From: Litoreibacter ponti
GTDB lineage: Bacteria; Pseudomonadota; Alphaproteobacteria; Rhodobacterales; Rhodobacteraceae
Reading direction: 5' to 3'
Assembly (NCBI RefSeq): GCF_003054285.1
Contig: NZ_QBKS01000002.1
Span: 62,001-126,000, forward strand
Length of the DNA: 64,000 nucleotides
In this document: in pieces, positions 34,003 through 42,099 of the stretch
Position numbering within the stretch: the stretch's first letter is position 1
Layout of the letters: every line of letters starts with the position of its first letter
Notes under the pieces: model-generated
Told to the model about the DNA's origin: nothing
What the model saw: the letters and a program-made list of their open reading frames with translations, nothing else
The model's database searches: none
Translations under genes and position numbers: made by a program

Positions 34003-34448
34003 AACCCTTCGGCGCTTTCAAAGCGGTAGCTTTGGCCCGCTAGGTCCGTCACGGTCACCACCGCGATCGGGCGGAACGGCACCTCGCCCTCCGCCGGGGG
34101 AAGCTGGGGGCCGAAGACCTCGTTCAATTGGACGAAGTTAGGTGGCGTACCCGCGGCCAGCACCACCTCGTAGGTATAGGGATAGTCGCAGTCGCTCAGC
34201 GTGCCAGTCCAGCCATTGCCCGCCGCGGCGGAGGATCCGGCGTTACCGCGGCATTGCTGCAAATCATCCATGCCCACAAGCGCCGTGTCGCCATCGATGG
34301 CCACCGCGACGGGCCGCGTCGCGCGCGCAGGCGGCGGGACCGGCGGCTCGAACCGTGCGCCGCGGTCGAAGAGGACATCTGAAAGGAATTCGCACCCGGC
34401 CAGCCCCATCACGGCCACGGAAATCAAACAGCATGTTGTGGCGCGCAT
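33999..34448 (-). CDS. Small lipoprotein of unknown function
   Basis: 149 residues from the ATG with GGAGG 5 nt upstream. Signal peptide with lipobox GLAGC (Cys about residue 18), then a Pro-rich linker (EPPVPPPARA) and a domain with two Cys (DDLQQCRGNAG and TLSDCDYPYTYEVV) that may form a disulfide. Probably attached to the outer membrane. No family recognised. Confidence 0.75.
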   Translation of the reverse strand: MRATTCCLISVAVMGLAGCEFLSDVLFDRGARFEPPVPPPARATRPVAVAIDGDTALVGMDDLQQCRGNAGSSAAAGNGWTGTLSDCDYPYTYEVVLAAGTPPNFVQLNEVFGPQLPPAEGEVPFRPIAVVTVTDLAGQSYRFESAEGF

Positions 34449-34532
34449 CGGGGCCTCCGCTAAATAGGTCGCGTTCATCTTAGCGGCAGCACACGAAGAT
34501 GGGAAACCCCTTCGCCCACCGCCCAGCAGAAA

Positions 34533-36320
34533 TCAGCCGGGGGTCATGGGCCAGATGAAGGGGATCACGAAGGACGCCAGCAGCCCGATCGACAGGTTCA
34601 GCGGGATGCCGGCCCGCATGAAATCGGTAAAGCGGTAGCCGCCCGGACCGTAGACCAGCATGTTCGTCTGATAGCCGATCGGGGTCGCAAAACTGGCCGA
34701 GGCGGCGACCATGACGGCCACAACAAGTGGCCGCGGGTCCATCCCCATTGCTGATGCGAGGCCGATCGCGATGGGCGTAACCACCACGGCCACCGCGTTG
34801 TTCGACACCAGCTCCGTCAGCACCGAGGTCAGCAAATAAATCCCCCAGATCACGAAGAAGGGCGGCAAGCCCATCATGTAAGGCGCGAGCGCCTCGACAA
34901 TGAGAGAGACCGCGCCGGATGCCTCCAGCGCGGCCCCGATGGCCAGCATCGAGAAAATCAGCGTCAAAAGCCGTCCATCGACATGGGAAAATGCCTCTTC
35001 CGCGTCGATGCACCGCGTCAGCAGCACCGCCGCCACGGCAAGGATCGACAACAGGAAAATCGGTGCCACCCCGAAGCCTGCGAGCGCGACGAGCGCCAGC
35101 AACGCCACGATGGCGATGGGCGCGTGGGAGCGGCGGAAAGCCCGCGCCGAGGGGCGCGAGACGTCAACCAGCTCCATATCCGCGGCGAGCCGCGCGATGT
35201 CCTCTTGCGCGCCTTCCAACAGCAGGGTGTCCCCCACCCGCACGATCAGGTCATCCAGCTGCCGCCCGATATTCTGGTTCCGGCGGTGCACCGCCAGCGG
35301 GTAGACGCCGTAACGTCTGCGCAGCCGCAGTGAGCCCAGCGAGCGGCCAACCATCTTCGCGCCCGGGGTGATCAGCACTTCGACCGTGCTGGTTTCCACC
35401 GCCGATAGCTGATCCACGCGCTTCAGTTCCTTGTTGCGCTGAAGCGACAAAAGCTCGGTCATCTCGGTGCGCAATACGACGCGGTCGCCGACCTGCAGGG
35501 TCACGGCGGCCAGATTGCGGCGCAGGGAGGTGTCGCCGCGGATCACATCGACCAGCCGCACGCCCTCTCGCTTGAAGAGTTGCACGTCAAGCACCTCGCG
35601 CCCGATCAGGTTACTGTCGGGGGGGATCGCAGCCTCGGTGAAGAACTTCTTTTTCGAGCGGTCGGTCAGCATCATCGCCATGCTGTCACGGTCAGGCAGC
35701 AGACGCGGCGCGATGTAGCGCAGGTAGATCATGCCCCAGACGATCAGCACGATGCCAAGGGGTGTCACTTCAAAAATGGTAAAAGCCGGCAGCCCATTCG
35801 CGCGCGCGACACCGTCGACCAGAAGATTGGTTGAGGTGCCGATCAGGGTCAGGGTCCCGCCCAGGATCGCGGCGTAGGACAGCGGGATCAGCAGCTTGGA
35901 CGCGCTGACGCCCAAGGTGCGCGACAGTTGCACGAACACTGGAATCATCACGACTACCACGGGCGTATTCGACACGATCGCGGAGGCCAGTACGACAAAG
36001 GCAAACATGCCCGCCAGCGCCAGCGCGGGCCGCGTCGCCGCATTGCGGTCGGCCACCGTCGTAAACCAGTCAAGCGCGCCGGTGCGCACCAAAGCCCCCA
36101 TGATGATGAACATGGCCGCAATGGTCCAAGGCGCCGGGTTCGACAGAACCGACAGTGCCGCCTCGTATGGCAGCACCCCGGTCAACAGCAGCACCGATGC
36201 GCCGCCGATAGCCACGACCTCTGTCGGGTAGGTCTCCCGCACGAACAGGGCGAACATCCCCAGCACGACCACCAGCGCCACCGTGGCCTGGACGTTTTGC
36301 GACAGCTCTATCAGCTCCAT
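34533..36320 (-). CDS. SLC13/DASS-family transporter with central TrkA-C domains (copy 2)
   Basis: 595 residues with the same architecture as copy 1: N-terminal membrane half (VSNTPVVVVMIPV, GTSTNLLVDGVA), two TrkA-C domains (SNLIGREVLDVQLFKREGVRL; GAKMVGRSLGSLRLRRRYGV) and C-terminal membrane half (VSNNAVAVVVTPIAIGLA; PIGYQTNMLVYGPGGYRF). The frame reads back to 36,590, but the ATG overlapping the upstream DMT stop is the sensible start. Loop motifs differ between the copies, so substrates may differ. Confidence 0.88.
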   Translation of the reverse strand: MELIELSQNVQATVALVVVLGMFALFVRETYPTEVVAIGGASVLLLTGVLPYEAALSVLSNPAPWTIAAMFIIMGALVRTGALDWFTTVADRNAATRPALALAGMFAFVVLASAIVSNTPVVVVMIPVFVQLSRTLGVSASKLLIPLSYAAILGGTLTLIGTSTNLLVDGVARANGLPAFTIFEVTPLGIVLIVWGMIYLRYIAPRLLPDRDSMAMMLTDRSKKKFFTEAAIPPDSNLIGREVLDVQLFKREGVRLVDVIRGDTSLRRNLAAVTLQVGDRVVLRTEMTELLSLQRNKELKRVDQLSAVETSTVEVLITPGAKMVGRSLGSLRLRRRYGVYPLAVHRRNQNIGRQLDDLIVRVGDTLLLEGAQEDIARLAADMELVDVSRPSARAFRRSHAPIAIVALLALVALAGFGVAPIFLLSILAVAAVLLTRCIDAEEAFSHVDGRLLTLIFSMLAIGAALEASGAVSLIVEALAPYMMGLPPFFVIWGIYLLTSVLTELVSNNAVAVVVTPIAIGLASAMGMDPRPLVVAVMVAASASFATPIGYQTNMLVYGPGGYRFTDFMRAGIPLNLSIGLLASFVIPFIWPMTPG

Positions 36321-37228
36321 CAGGCGGGGGTGTCCTTGATCGTGTCCAAGCGCGGGCGCGGCTGCACCAGCGTCAGCCCGAAGAGAAGTATAGCAAAGGC
36401 CGCCCAAACCCATAGCGAATATCGCTCGCCCAGCAGCCACATGGCCCAGACCACCCCGAAAGCGGTGACGAGGTAGCTGACCTGAACCGCGAAGACCGGC
36501 CCGGCACGGCCCACCAGCCACACATAGGCCGTGTAGACGCCCGCGTGGATCAGGGCGGAGCCCACGAGCGCCGCATCCGCCACCCCCCACGGCCCGCGCG
36601 GATCAATGAACTGCCCCTGCATCACGGCCAGCGGACCCGAGATCAGCGCGGCGATCACACTTGCTCCGAAAAGCAATCTCAGCGGACCAAGGCCGCCGGT
36701 GCCCCAGCGGGCCACGTAATTGCCTTCCATCGCGTAGAAGAGCGGCGCGATCAGAGCCAGCGGGATGTACCAGACCATCGCACGGTCCGGCAGGGACGCG
36801 TCAGGCAGCACGATCAGAAGGACGCCCGCGAGGCCGAAGGCCAGCCCCGCGAGGCGTTTCATCTCGAAGTTCTCATTGCCCAAAAGCAGCGCCACGGGAA
36901 AGGCCAGCATCGGCACCAGCGACAGCAGGATCGACACAAGGCCGGACGGCAAATAGACCAGTGCCTTATAGCTTGCAGCGCCGGGCAGAACCGTGCCGAT
37001 CAGCGCGATCACCGTGCAGGCCCAAAGCTGCGCCCGGCCCAGCGGGATCGGATTGCCACGCATCCAGCAGATTACGCCCAGCACAATCGCAGAGATCACG
37101 ACCTGCCAGAAGACCAGCCCGAATTGCCGGTAGCCGCCCTCGACCGCGATCTTGCCCAAAGGCTGGGTCAGCCCCCAGCCCGCTCCCATTACGATCAACG
37201 CGCCAAACAGGCCCGCGCGGTCGCTCAA
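36320..37228 (-). CDS. EamA-family (DMT) permease
   Basis: 302-residue membrane protein with ten predicted helices. GAGWGLTQPLGKIAVE near the N-terminus and AVQVSYLVTAFGVVWAMWLLGERY in the last repeat are EamA hallmarks. It overlaps ymdB upstream (4 nt) and SLC13 copy 2 downstream (1 nt), so the three form one coupled unit. Substrate unknown. Confidence 0.88.
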   Translation of the reverse strand: MSDRAGLFGALIVMGAGWGLTQPLGKIAVEGGYRQFGLVFWQVVISAIVLGVICWMRGNPIPLGRAQLWACTVIALIGTVLPGAASYKALVYLPSGLVSILLSLVPMLAFPVALLLGNENFEMKRLAGLAFGLAGVLLIVLPDASLPDRAMVWYIPLALIAPLFYAMEGNYVARWGTGGLGPLRLLFGASVIAALISGPLAVMQGQFIDPRGPWGVADAALVGSALIHAGVYTAYVWLVGRAGPVFAVQVSYLVTAFGVVWAMWLLGERYSLWVWAAFAILLFGLTLVQPRPRLDTIKDTPA

Positions 37229-38040
37229 ACCGGGCCCGCCTGTGTCAGTCGACCGCCCTGGCGTACCAGCTCGATGCGGGTCGCGGCGCCGGTCTTGTCA
37301 TCGGTTTCGACATAGAGGCCCGATAGCGTGGCCTCTTCCATCGCCGGGGCGAAGCGTCCCTTGACCATACCGGTCACGAAGCGGCGCATGGGCTCAGCCT
37401 TGTCCATCCCGATAACCGAGTGGTAATCGCCGCACATGCCCGCGTCGCTGAGATATGCGCAGCCGCCGGGCAGGATCATCGCATCCGCCGTCGGGACATG
37501 GGTGTGGGTGCCCACGCAGACGCTCGCGCGGCCGTCGCACCAATGGCCCATCGCCATCTTCTCGGACGTGGCTTCGCAATGGATATCGACGAGGGAGGCC
37601 TGCACCGCGCCGCCACGCGGATGGGTTTTCAGCACCTGCTCGAGCTTGCCGAACGGGTCCTCGAACGGGCGCTTCATGAAGACCTGCCCCAGCACCTGTG
37701 TCACGAGGATCTTGCGACCGCGGCCAGCCTCGAACACGCCGTGGCCGCGGCCCGGCGCGCCTTTGGCGAAATTGATGGGGCGAATGACGCGCGGCTCGGT
37801 CTCGATGTATTGCATCATGTCTTTTTGATCGAACGCGTGGTCGCCAAGGGTGATGCAATCCGCCCCGGCCTCCAGCAGCGCCTTCGCATGGGCCCCGCTC
37901 AGGCCCACGCCGGAGGTCGCGTTCTCGCCATTAACCACCACGAAGTCCAGTTTCCACGTCGCGCGCAGCTCCGCCAGCCGCGTCGCGATGGCCGTGCGCC
38001 CGGCGCGGCCCATAACATCTCCGAGGAAAAGGATTTTCAT
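37225..38040 (-). CDS. ymdB: YmdB-family metallophosphoesterase
   Basis: 271 residues of the TIGR00282 family; Bacillus YmdB is a 2',3'-cyclic-nucleotide phosphodiesterase that affects mRNA levels and biofilm choice. Metal ligands lie in LGDVMGRAGR, NGENATSG, GDHAFD and VGTHTHVPTADA. A start at 38,040 fits the family exactly. Downstream of the 5-formyl-THF cyclo-ligase gene, a pairing seen in many alphaproteobacteria. Confidence 0.93.
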   Translation of the reverse strand: MKILFLGDVMGRAGRTAIATRLAELRATWKLDFVVVNGENATSGVGLSGAHAKALLEAGADCITLGDHAFDQKDMMQYIETEPRVIRPINFAKGAPGRGHGVFEAGRGRKILVTQVLGQVFMKRPFEDPFGKLEQVLKTHPRGGAVQASLVDIHCEATSEKMAMGHWCDGRASVCVGTHTHVPTADAMILPGGCAYLSDAGMCGDYHSVIGMDKAEPMRRFVTGMVKGRFAPAMEEATLSGLYVETDDKTGAATRIELVRQGGRLTQAGPV

Positions 38041-38067
38041 GTGCGAAGACCTAGGCCGATTACCTGC

Positions 38068-38625
38068 CTAGAGCAAGCGGCCGCGCTCTGTCACGATCAT
38101 GTCCAGCGGCTGATCGGTGGGCTCGAGCGGCAAATCGCTGGCCTCTTGATCGGCGAAGGCGAAGCCAATCGCGGTGACCGGCCCGCGCGCGCGAAGCCGT
38201 TCCAGCGTGCGGTCGTAGAACCCGCCGCCGTAGCCCAGTCGCCCGCCCTTGCGATCAAAGGCCACCAGCGGGACGATCACGACCTCGGGTACGATTGGCT
38301 TGGCCTCCACCGGAATCTGCGCGCCGAACGCACCCTCGACCATGGTGCAGCCGGGCTGCCATTGATGGAACTCCAATGGCGCGCCTTGCGCGATGATCAC
38401 CGGCACACCGATCGGTCCCCAAGCGGCCATCGCGGCCATGGCTGGCAACGGATCAACTTCCGTGCGAATGTGCATGTAGCCCGCCAGCGCGCGGCCTTTG
38501 TGAGGCAACAGCTCTGTCAGCAAGGCCTGCGTCGCCTCCGCATCGCGGGCGGGGCTTTTGGCGGCCTTGCGCCGGGCGAAGGCGGCTTGGCGCGCGGCGG
38601 TTTTCAGGGCGGTCAAATCGGTCAT
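38068..38625 (-). CDS. 5-formyltetrahydrofolate cyclo-ligase
   Basis: 185 residues from the ATG at 38,625 (the open frame extends further without family support). Catalyses ATP-dependent conversion of 5-formyl-THF to 5,10-methenyl-THF in one-carbon metabolism. LVAFDRKGGRLGYGGGFYDRTL is the signature; GYMHIRTEVDPLPAM and GAFGAQIPVEA are also conserved. No room is left for a 6S RNA, which often lies beside this gene. Confidence 0.93.
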   Translation of the reverse strand: MTDLTALKTAARQAAFARRKAAKSPARDAEATQALLTELLPHKGRALAGYMHIRTEVDPLPAMAAMAAWGPIGVPVIIAQGAPLEFHQWQPGCTMVEGAFGAQIPVEAKPIVPEVVIVPLVAFDRKGGRLGYGGGFYDRTLERLRARGPVTAIGFAFADQEASDLPLEPTDQPLDMIVTERGRLL

Positions 38626-38689
38626 GGCCTCATATCCCGTGGCCCGCGCCCCTTGGCAAGCCCCGCGACCCGGGCGTAGGCTCACGACC

Positions 38690-39313
38690 ATGAATATGCT
38701 GCGCCTCGATCACCCCGCCCTGTCCGCCGAAACCCTTGAGGCCGGTCGCGCCCATGTGGAGCAGGCCCTTGGCGTTAAGCTGGCCACGCGCGGCGAGCAT
38801 CCGCAGATGGGCACGCATAACCACCTGCTGTCACTCGGACCCGACCAGTATTTCGAGGTGATCGCGATCAACCCCGACGCGCCGCCGCCGGGCCGACCAC
38901 GCTGGTTCAACATCGACAACTTCTCCGGGCCGCCCCGCCTGACCAACTGGATTTTGGCGACCGAGGACATGGAGGCCACGCTCGCGGCCCTGCCGCCCGG
39001 GTTCGGGACGCCGCTTGCCCTGCAGCGCGGGGATTTTCGCTGGCGCATGGCGGTGCCCGACGACGGCATTCTGCCATGGGATGGATGGGCTCCCGCGATC
39101 ATCGAATGGTCGGGCGATCTGCATCCGGCGCCCGGTCTGCCGGACCAGGGCATCCGGCTGGCAAGCCTCGTCTTGAGGCACCCAGAGGCGCAAGCCATGG
39201 CAGAGCTTTTCGCCCCGCTCCTGCCGCGCGACACCGCCGTTTTCGAGGTGTCGGACACCCCGTCCCTGACCGCGACGTTCGACACCCCCGATGGGCGACG
39301 CACTCTGTCATGA
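38690..39313 (+). CDS. Glyoxalase-like (VOC superfamily) protein
   Basis: 207 residues. LRLDHPALSAETLEAG and GTHNHLLSLGPDQYFEVIAI fit the Glyoxalase_3 type of VOC fold with putative metal-binding His and Glu residues. It starts at 38,690 (a second ATG 6 nt later is also possible). Translationally coupled to a GNAT gene by an ATGA overlap. Substrate unknown. Confidence 0.82.
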   Translation: MNMLRLDHPALSAETLEAGRAHVEQALGVKLATRGEHPQMGTHNHLLSLGPDQYFEVIAINPDAPPPGRPRWFNIDNFSGPPRLTNWILATEDMEATLAALPPGFGTPLALQRGDFRWRMAVPDDGILPWDGWAPAIIEWSGDLHPAPGLPDQGIRLASLVLRHPEAQAMAELFAPLLPRDTAVFEVSDTPSLTATFDTPDGRRTLS

Positions 39314-39795
39314 TCCGCCCTGCGAAGTTGCGGGACGCGGATGCGATCGTCGCCATCCTCAATCCGATCATCCAAGAGACGACGATCACGTTCACATCGC
39401 AGCCCGCGACATACGAAGATGTCTTTGCCGGGATTGAGGCGCATGCGCGCCGCAGCGACCCTTATCTCGTCGTCGAAACAGACGGCGCAGTGGTCGGATT
39501 CGCCAAATATGGCCCCTTCCGCAACGGCGACGGCTATGCGCGGGCCGCCGAAATTACGGTCCACTTGGCAGAGACCGCCCGCGGCCTTGGCCTGGGCCGT
39601 GATCTGGTTGACGCGCTGGTGCGACATGGGCGCGCAGCGGGCATCCATACGCTGATCGCGGGGATCTCCGCAGAGAATGACAACGCTTTGAAATTTCATG
39701 CAAAACTTGGCTTCAGAGAGGCTGGTCGCGTGGCAGATGCCGGGTACAAGTTCGGACGCTACATTGATCTCATTTTGCTACAAAAAATCCTCTGA
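39310..39795 (+). CDS. GNAT N-acetyltransferase, phosphinothricin-acetyltransferase-like
   Basis: 161 residues. MIRPAKLRDADAIVAILNPIIQET and the acetyl-CoA-binding stretch ETARGLGLGRDLVDALV fit the Pat/MnaT subgroup, which acetylates methionine sulfone-like compounds, methionine sulfoximine and phosphinothricin. In a bacterium with no antibiotic cluster it may detoxify amino-acid analogues. Start overlaps the VOC gene stop. Confidence 0.9.
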   Translation: MIRPAKLRDADAIVAILNPIIQETTITFTSQPATYEDVFAGIEAHARRSDPYLVVETDGAVVGFAKYGPFRNGDGYARAAEITVHLAETARGLGLGRDLVDALVRHGRAAGIHTLIAGISAENDNALKFHAKLGFREAGRVADAGYKFGRYIDLILLQKIL

Positions 39796-39827
39796 CAATC
39801 TGAACCGCATCGTTTAGTCTCAATTTC

Positions 39828-40514
39828 ATGTCTTTGTGGACCCGCATAACCGATGCCCTGACCGCCCTCGCTGCGGGCGAAAGCCTGTCGGCGGTCTTCG
39901 AGCGCCTGCGTACCCCGCCGGAGCGGCGGGTAGGCTTTACCATCGCCGTGATCGCGCTCGGCGCGAAGATGGCGAAGGCCGATGGCCGGGTGACGCGCGA
40001 CGAGGTTTCCGCCTTCCGGGAGGTCTTCACGATCCCGCCCGAAGAAGAGGCGCATGCCGCGCAGCTTTTTAACCTCGCACGCCAGGATGTGGCCGGGTTT
40101 GACGCATACGCCCAGAAGATCGCGGCGATGTTCGACGATACCCATTCGACGCTCTACGATCTGATGGAGGGGCTTTTCCACATTGCCGTCGCCGACGGCA
40201 ATTATCACCCTCTGGAGGACGACTTCCTGCTCGACGTGGCCCGTATCTTCCGGATCACCGACGCAGAGTTCCGCTGCCTGCGCGCCCGCTTTGTCCCCGA
40301 TGCGGCACCCGACCCTTACGCTGTGCTCGATGCGACCCCTGACATGGCGCTCGAAGACATTCGCGCCCGCTGGCGCCAGCTTGTCCGCGACACCCATCCC
40401 GACGTGATGGCTGCGCGCGGCGTGCCGAAGGAAGCCGTGAAGATGGCGGAGAAACGTCTGGTGCGGATCAACGCCGCGTGGGAAGAAATCGTCTCGGCCC
40501 GGGCGCCAGCGTGA
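39828..40514 (+). CDS. DjlA-like protein: TerB domain plus J domain
   Basis: 228 residues. The TerB-like helical domain (about 35-150; GAKMAKADGRVTRDEV and GLFHIAVADGNYHPLEDDFL, both with acidic metal-binding-like residues) precedes a C-terminal J domain with the HPD motif in DTHPDVMAARG. It resembles DjlA but has no transmembrane segment. Likely a DnaK co-chaperone. Confidence 0.9.
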   Translation: MSLWTRITDALTALAAGESLSAVFERLRTPPERRVGFTIAVIALGAKMAKADGRVTRDEVSAFREVFTIPPEEEAHAAQLFNLARQDVAGFDAYAQKIAAMFDDTHSTLYDLMEGLFHIAVADGNYHPLEDDFLLDVARIFRITDAEFRCLRARFVPDAAPDPYAVLDATPDMALEDIRARWRQLVRDTHPDVMAARGVPKEAVKMAEKRLVRINAAWEEIVSARAPA

Positions 40515-40522
40515 GCCGTTGA

Positions 40523-41539
40523 ATGCGCCTCGCGACCTATAACGTCGAGTGGTTCACCAACCTTTTTGACGACGACAATGCGCTGATTTCGGACGCGACC
40601 TGGTCGGCACGTCACAATGTCACCAAATCTCAGCAGCTCGCCGCCGTGGGGCGCGTGTTTCAGGCGATCAACGCCGATGCGATCATGGTGATCGAGGCGC
40701 CGGACAGCTCCCGCAACCGCTCTGGCCAGGCGGCGCTCGAGACTTTCGCGGCGCATTTTGAGCTGCGTGCAAGCCGCGCGCTGATCGGGTTTGCCAACGA
40801 CACCCAGCAGGAAATCGCGCTGCTCTACGATCCCGCGCAATTCTCCGCCCGGCACGCGCCGCGCGACACGAAACAGGCCCCGCGTTTCGACCACAGTCTG
40901 GAAATGGACCTCGACGTGGATGCCCGCTCCGATACGGTGGTCTTCTCAAAACCCCCACTGGAAGTCGAATTGACGACGACCTCCGGGCGGGTTCTGACAC
41001 TCATCGGGGCGCATCTGAAATCCAAGGCCCCCCATGGTGCGCGCGACGCGGCCGATGCGATGCGTATTTCAATCGCCAACCGGCGCAAGCAGCTGGCCCA
41101 GTGCATCTGGTTGCGCAACCGCGTGGAAGAACACCTGAAGGATACTAACCATCTGATCGTGCTCGGGGATTTCAACGATGGCCCTGGCCTCGACACATAT
41201 GAGAAGCTGTTTGGTCGCTCAGGGGTCGAGATCGTGATGGGACAGAACGGCGATCCGGGTCTGGCGCTGCACGATCCTCACGCCGAGGCGGTCATCTCCC
41301 AGCCCTTTGGCGCGCGCCCGACAACGGCACGCTTCTATGTTCGACACGAAAAGCGATATCTGAACGCTCTTCTCGACTACATCATGGTCTCGCCCGATCT
41401 GGCAGAAAGGCGGCCGAACTGGCACATCTGGCACCCGTTCGACGACCCTGCCTGTTGGAGCGATCCCGCACTCAGTGACGCGCTGCTGACCGCATCAGAT
41501 CACTTTCCGGTCACGCTTGATCTGCCGTGGCCGGTTTGA
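40523..41539 (+). CDS. Endonuclease/exonuclease/phosphatase (EEP) family protein
   Basis: 338 residues. The DNase-I-like fold is shown by MRLATYNVEWF (metal-binding Asn), VIEAPD (Glu), GAHLKSKAP, VLGDFNDGP and the terminal ASDHFPV. No signal peptide, so probably cytoplasmic. Could act on nucleic acids or phosphoesters; substrate not evident. It follows the J-domain gene by 8 nt. Confidence 0.85.
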   Translation: MRLATYNVEWFTNLFDDDNALISDATWSARHNVTKSQQLAAVGRVFQAINADAIMVIEAPDSSRNRSGQAALETFAAHFELRASRALIGFANDTQQEIALLYDPAQFSARHAPRDTKQAPRFDHSLEMDLDVDARSDTVVFSKPPLEVELTTTSGRVLTLIGAHLKSKAPHGARDAADAMRISIANRRKQLAQCIWLRNRVEEHLKDTNHLIVLGDFNDGPGLDTYEKLFGRSGVEIVMGQNGDPGLALHDPHAEAVISQPFGARPTTARFYVRHEKRYLNALLDYIMVSPDLAERRPNWHIWHPFDDPACWSDPALSDALLTASDHFPVTLDLPWPV

Positions 41540-41571
41540 AACCGCGTCTGAAAGCACCCATATTGCAACCT

Positions 41572-41883
41572 ATGAAGCAGCTTTTGATCATTGCCGCGCT
41601 CGCCATGCCGGCGACCGCACTGGCCGAGGAAGCCGAGACGCCAGGCTTCGGTCTCGACAGTCTTACGCCCTTCGCCGAAGGCCTTCGCGGCCTCATGGAG
41701 GGTCTGGCAGAGGACATGATGCCCTTGATGGAGCAGCTCGCCGACAAGATGTCCGATCTCAATGCCTTTGAGCCGCCGGAGGTTTTGCCCAATGGCGACA
41801 TTATCATCCGCCGCAAGCCCGATGCGCCAGAGACACCGGAGGATGCGCCGCAAGTGAACCCGGATGGCAGCATCGACCTGTAG
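41572..41883 (+). CDS. Small secreted protein, conserved C-terminal tail, function unknown
   Basis: 103 residues: signal peptide (MKQLLIIAALAMPATALA), amphipathic Leu/Met/Glu-rich middle (FAEGLRGLMEGLAEDMMPLMEQLADKM), then NGDIIIRRKPDAP and a Pro-rich acidic end. The ATG at 41,572 is chosen because it begins the signal peptide. Similar proteins occur in Roseobacters, but no function is known to me. The amphipathic helices suggest membrane contact in the periplasm. Confidence 0.75.
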   Translation: MKQLLIIAALAMPATALAEEAETPGFGLDSLTPFAEGLRGLMEGLAEDMMPLMEQLADKMSDLNAFEPPEVLPNGDIIIRRKPDAPETPEDAPQVNPDGSIDL

Positions 41884-41961
41884 CGATCTTTTTTGTGATT
41901 TCCCCGAATTTCCCCCTTGCAGCACTCGCGCGCCGGGGCTAAATCCTCTCCACCGAAGGAC

Positions 41962-42036
41962 GCGGGCGTAGCTCAGGGGTAGAGCATAACCTTGCCAAGG
42001 TTAGGGTCGTGAGTTCGAATCTCATCGCCCGCTCCA
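41962..42036 (+). tRNA. tRNA-Gly (GCC)
   Basis: Full cloverleaf: acceptor GCGGGCG/CGCCCGC, D-arm with GCTCAGGGGTAGAGC, anticodon loop TTGCCAA with anticodon GCC, T-arm GAGTTCGAATCTC, encoded CCA at 42,034-42,036. A strong hairpin terminator follows. Confidence 0.96.
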
Positions 42037-42050
42037 TTCGGTCAAAACGA

Positions 42051-42080
42051 AAAAGGCCCTGGCGCAAGCCGGGGCCTTTT
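42051..42080. terminator. Bidirectional terminator between tRNA-Gly and the RTX-Hint gene
   Basis: A 13-bp stem with one G-U and a GCAA tetraloop; arms begin with AAAA and end with TTTT, so a T run follows the stem on both strands. It ends the tRNA transcript on the plus strand and the RTX gene on the minus strand. Confidence 0.85.
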
Positions 42081-42099
42081 CGCGTTTGATGGGGCGGTT

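Noticed and set aside
38041..38067. 6S RNA next to the 5-formyl-THF cyclo-ligase gene
   Set aside because: The gene often neighbours 6S RNA, but here only 27 nt separate it from ymdB and 64 nt from the divergent VOC gene, too little for a 6S RNA.
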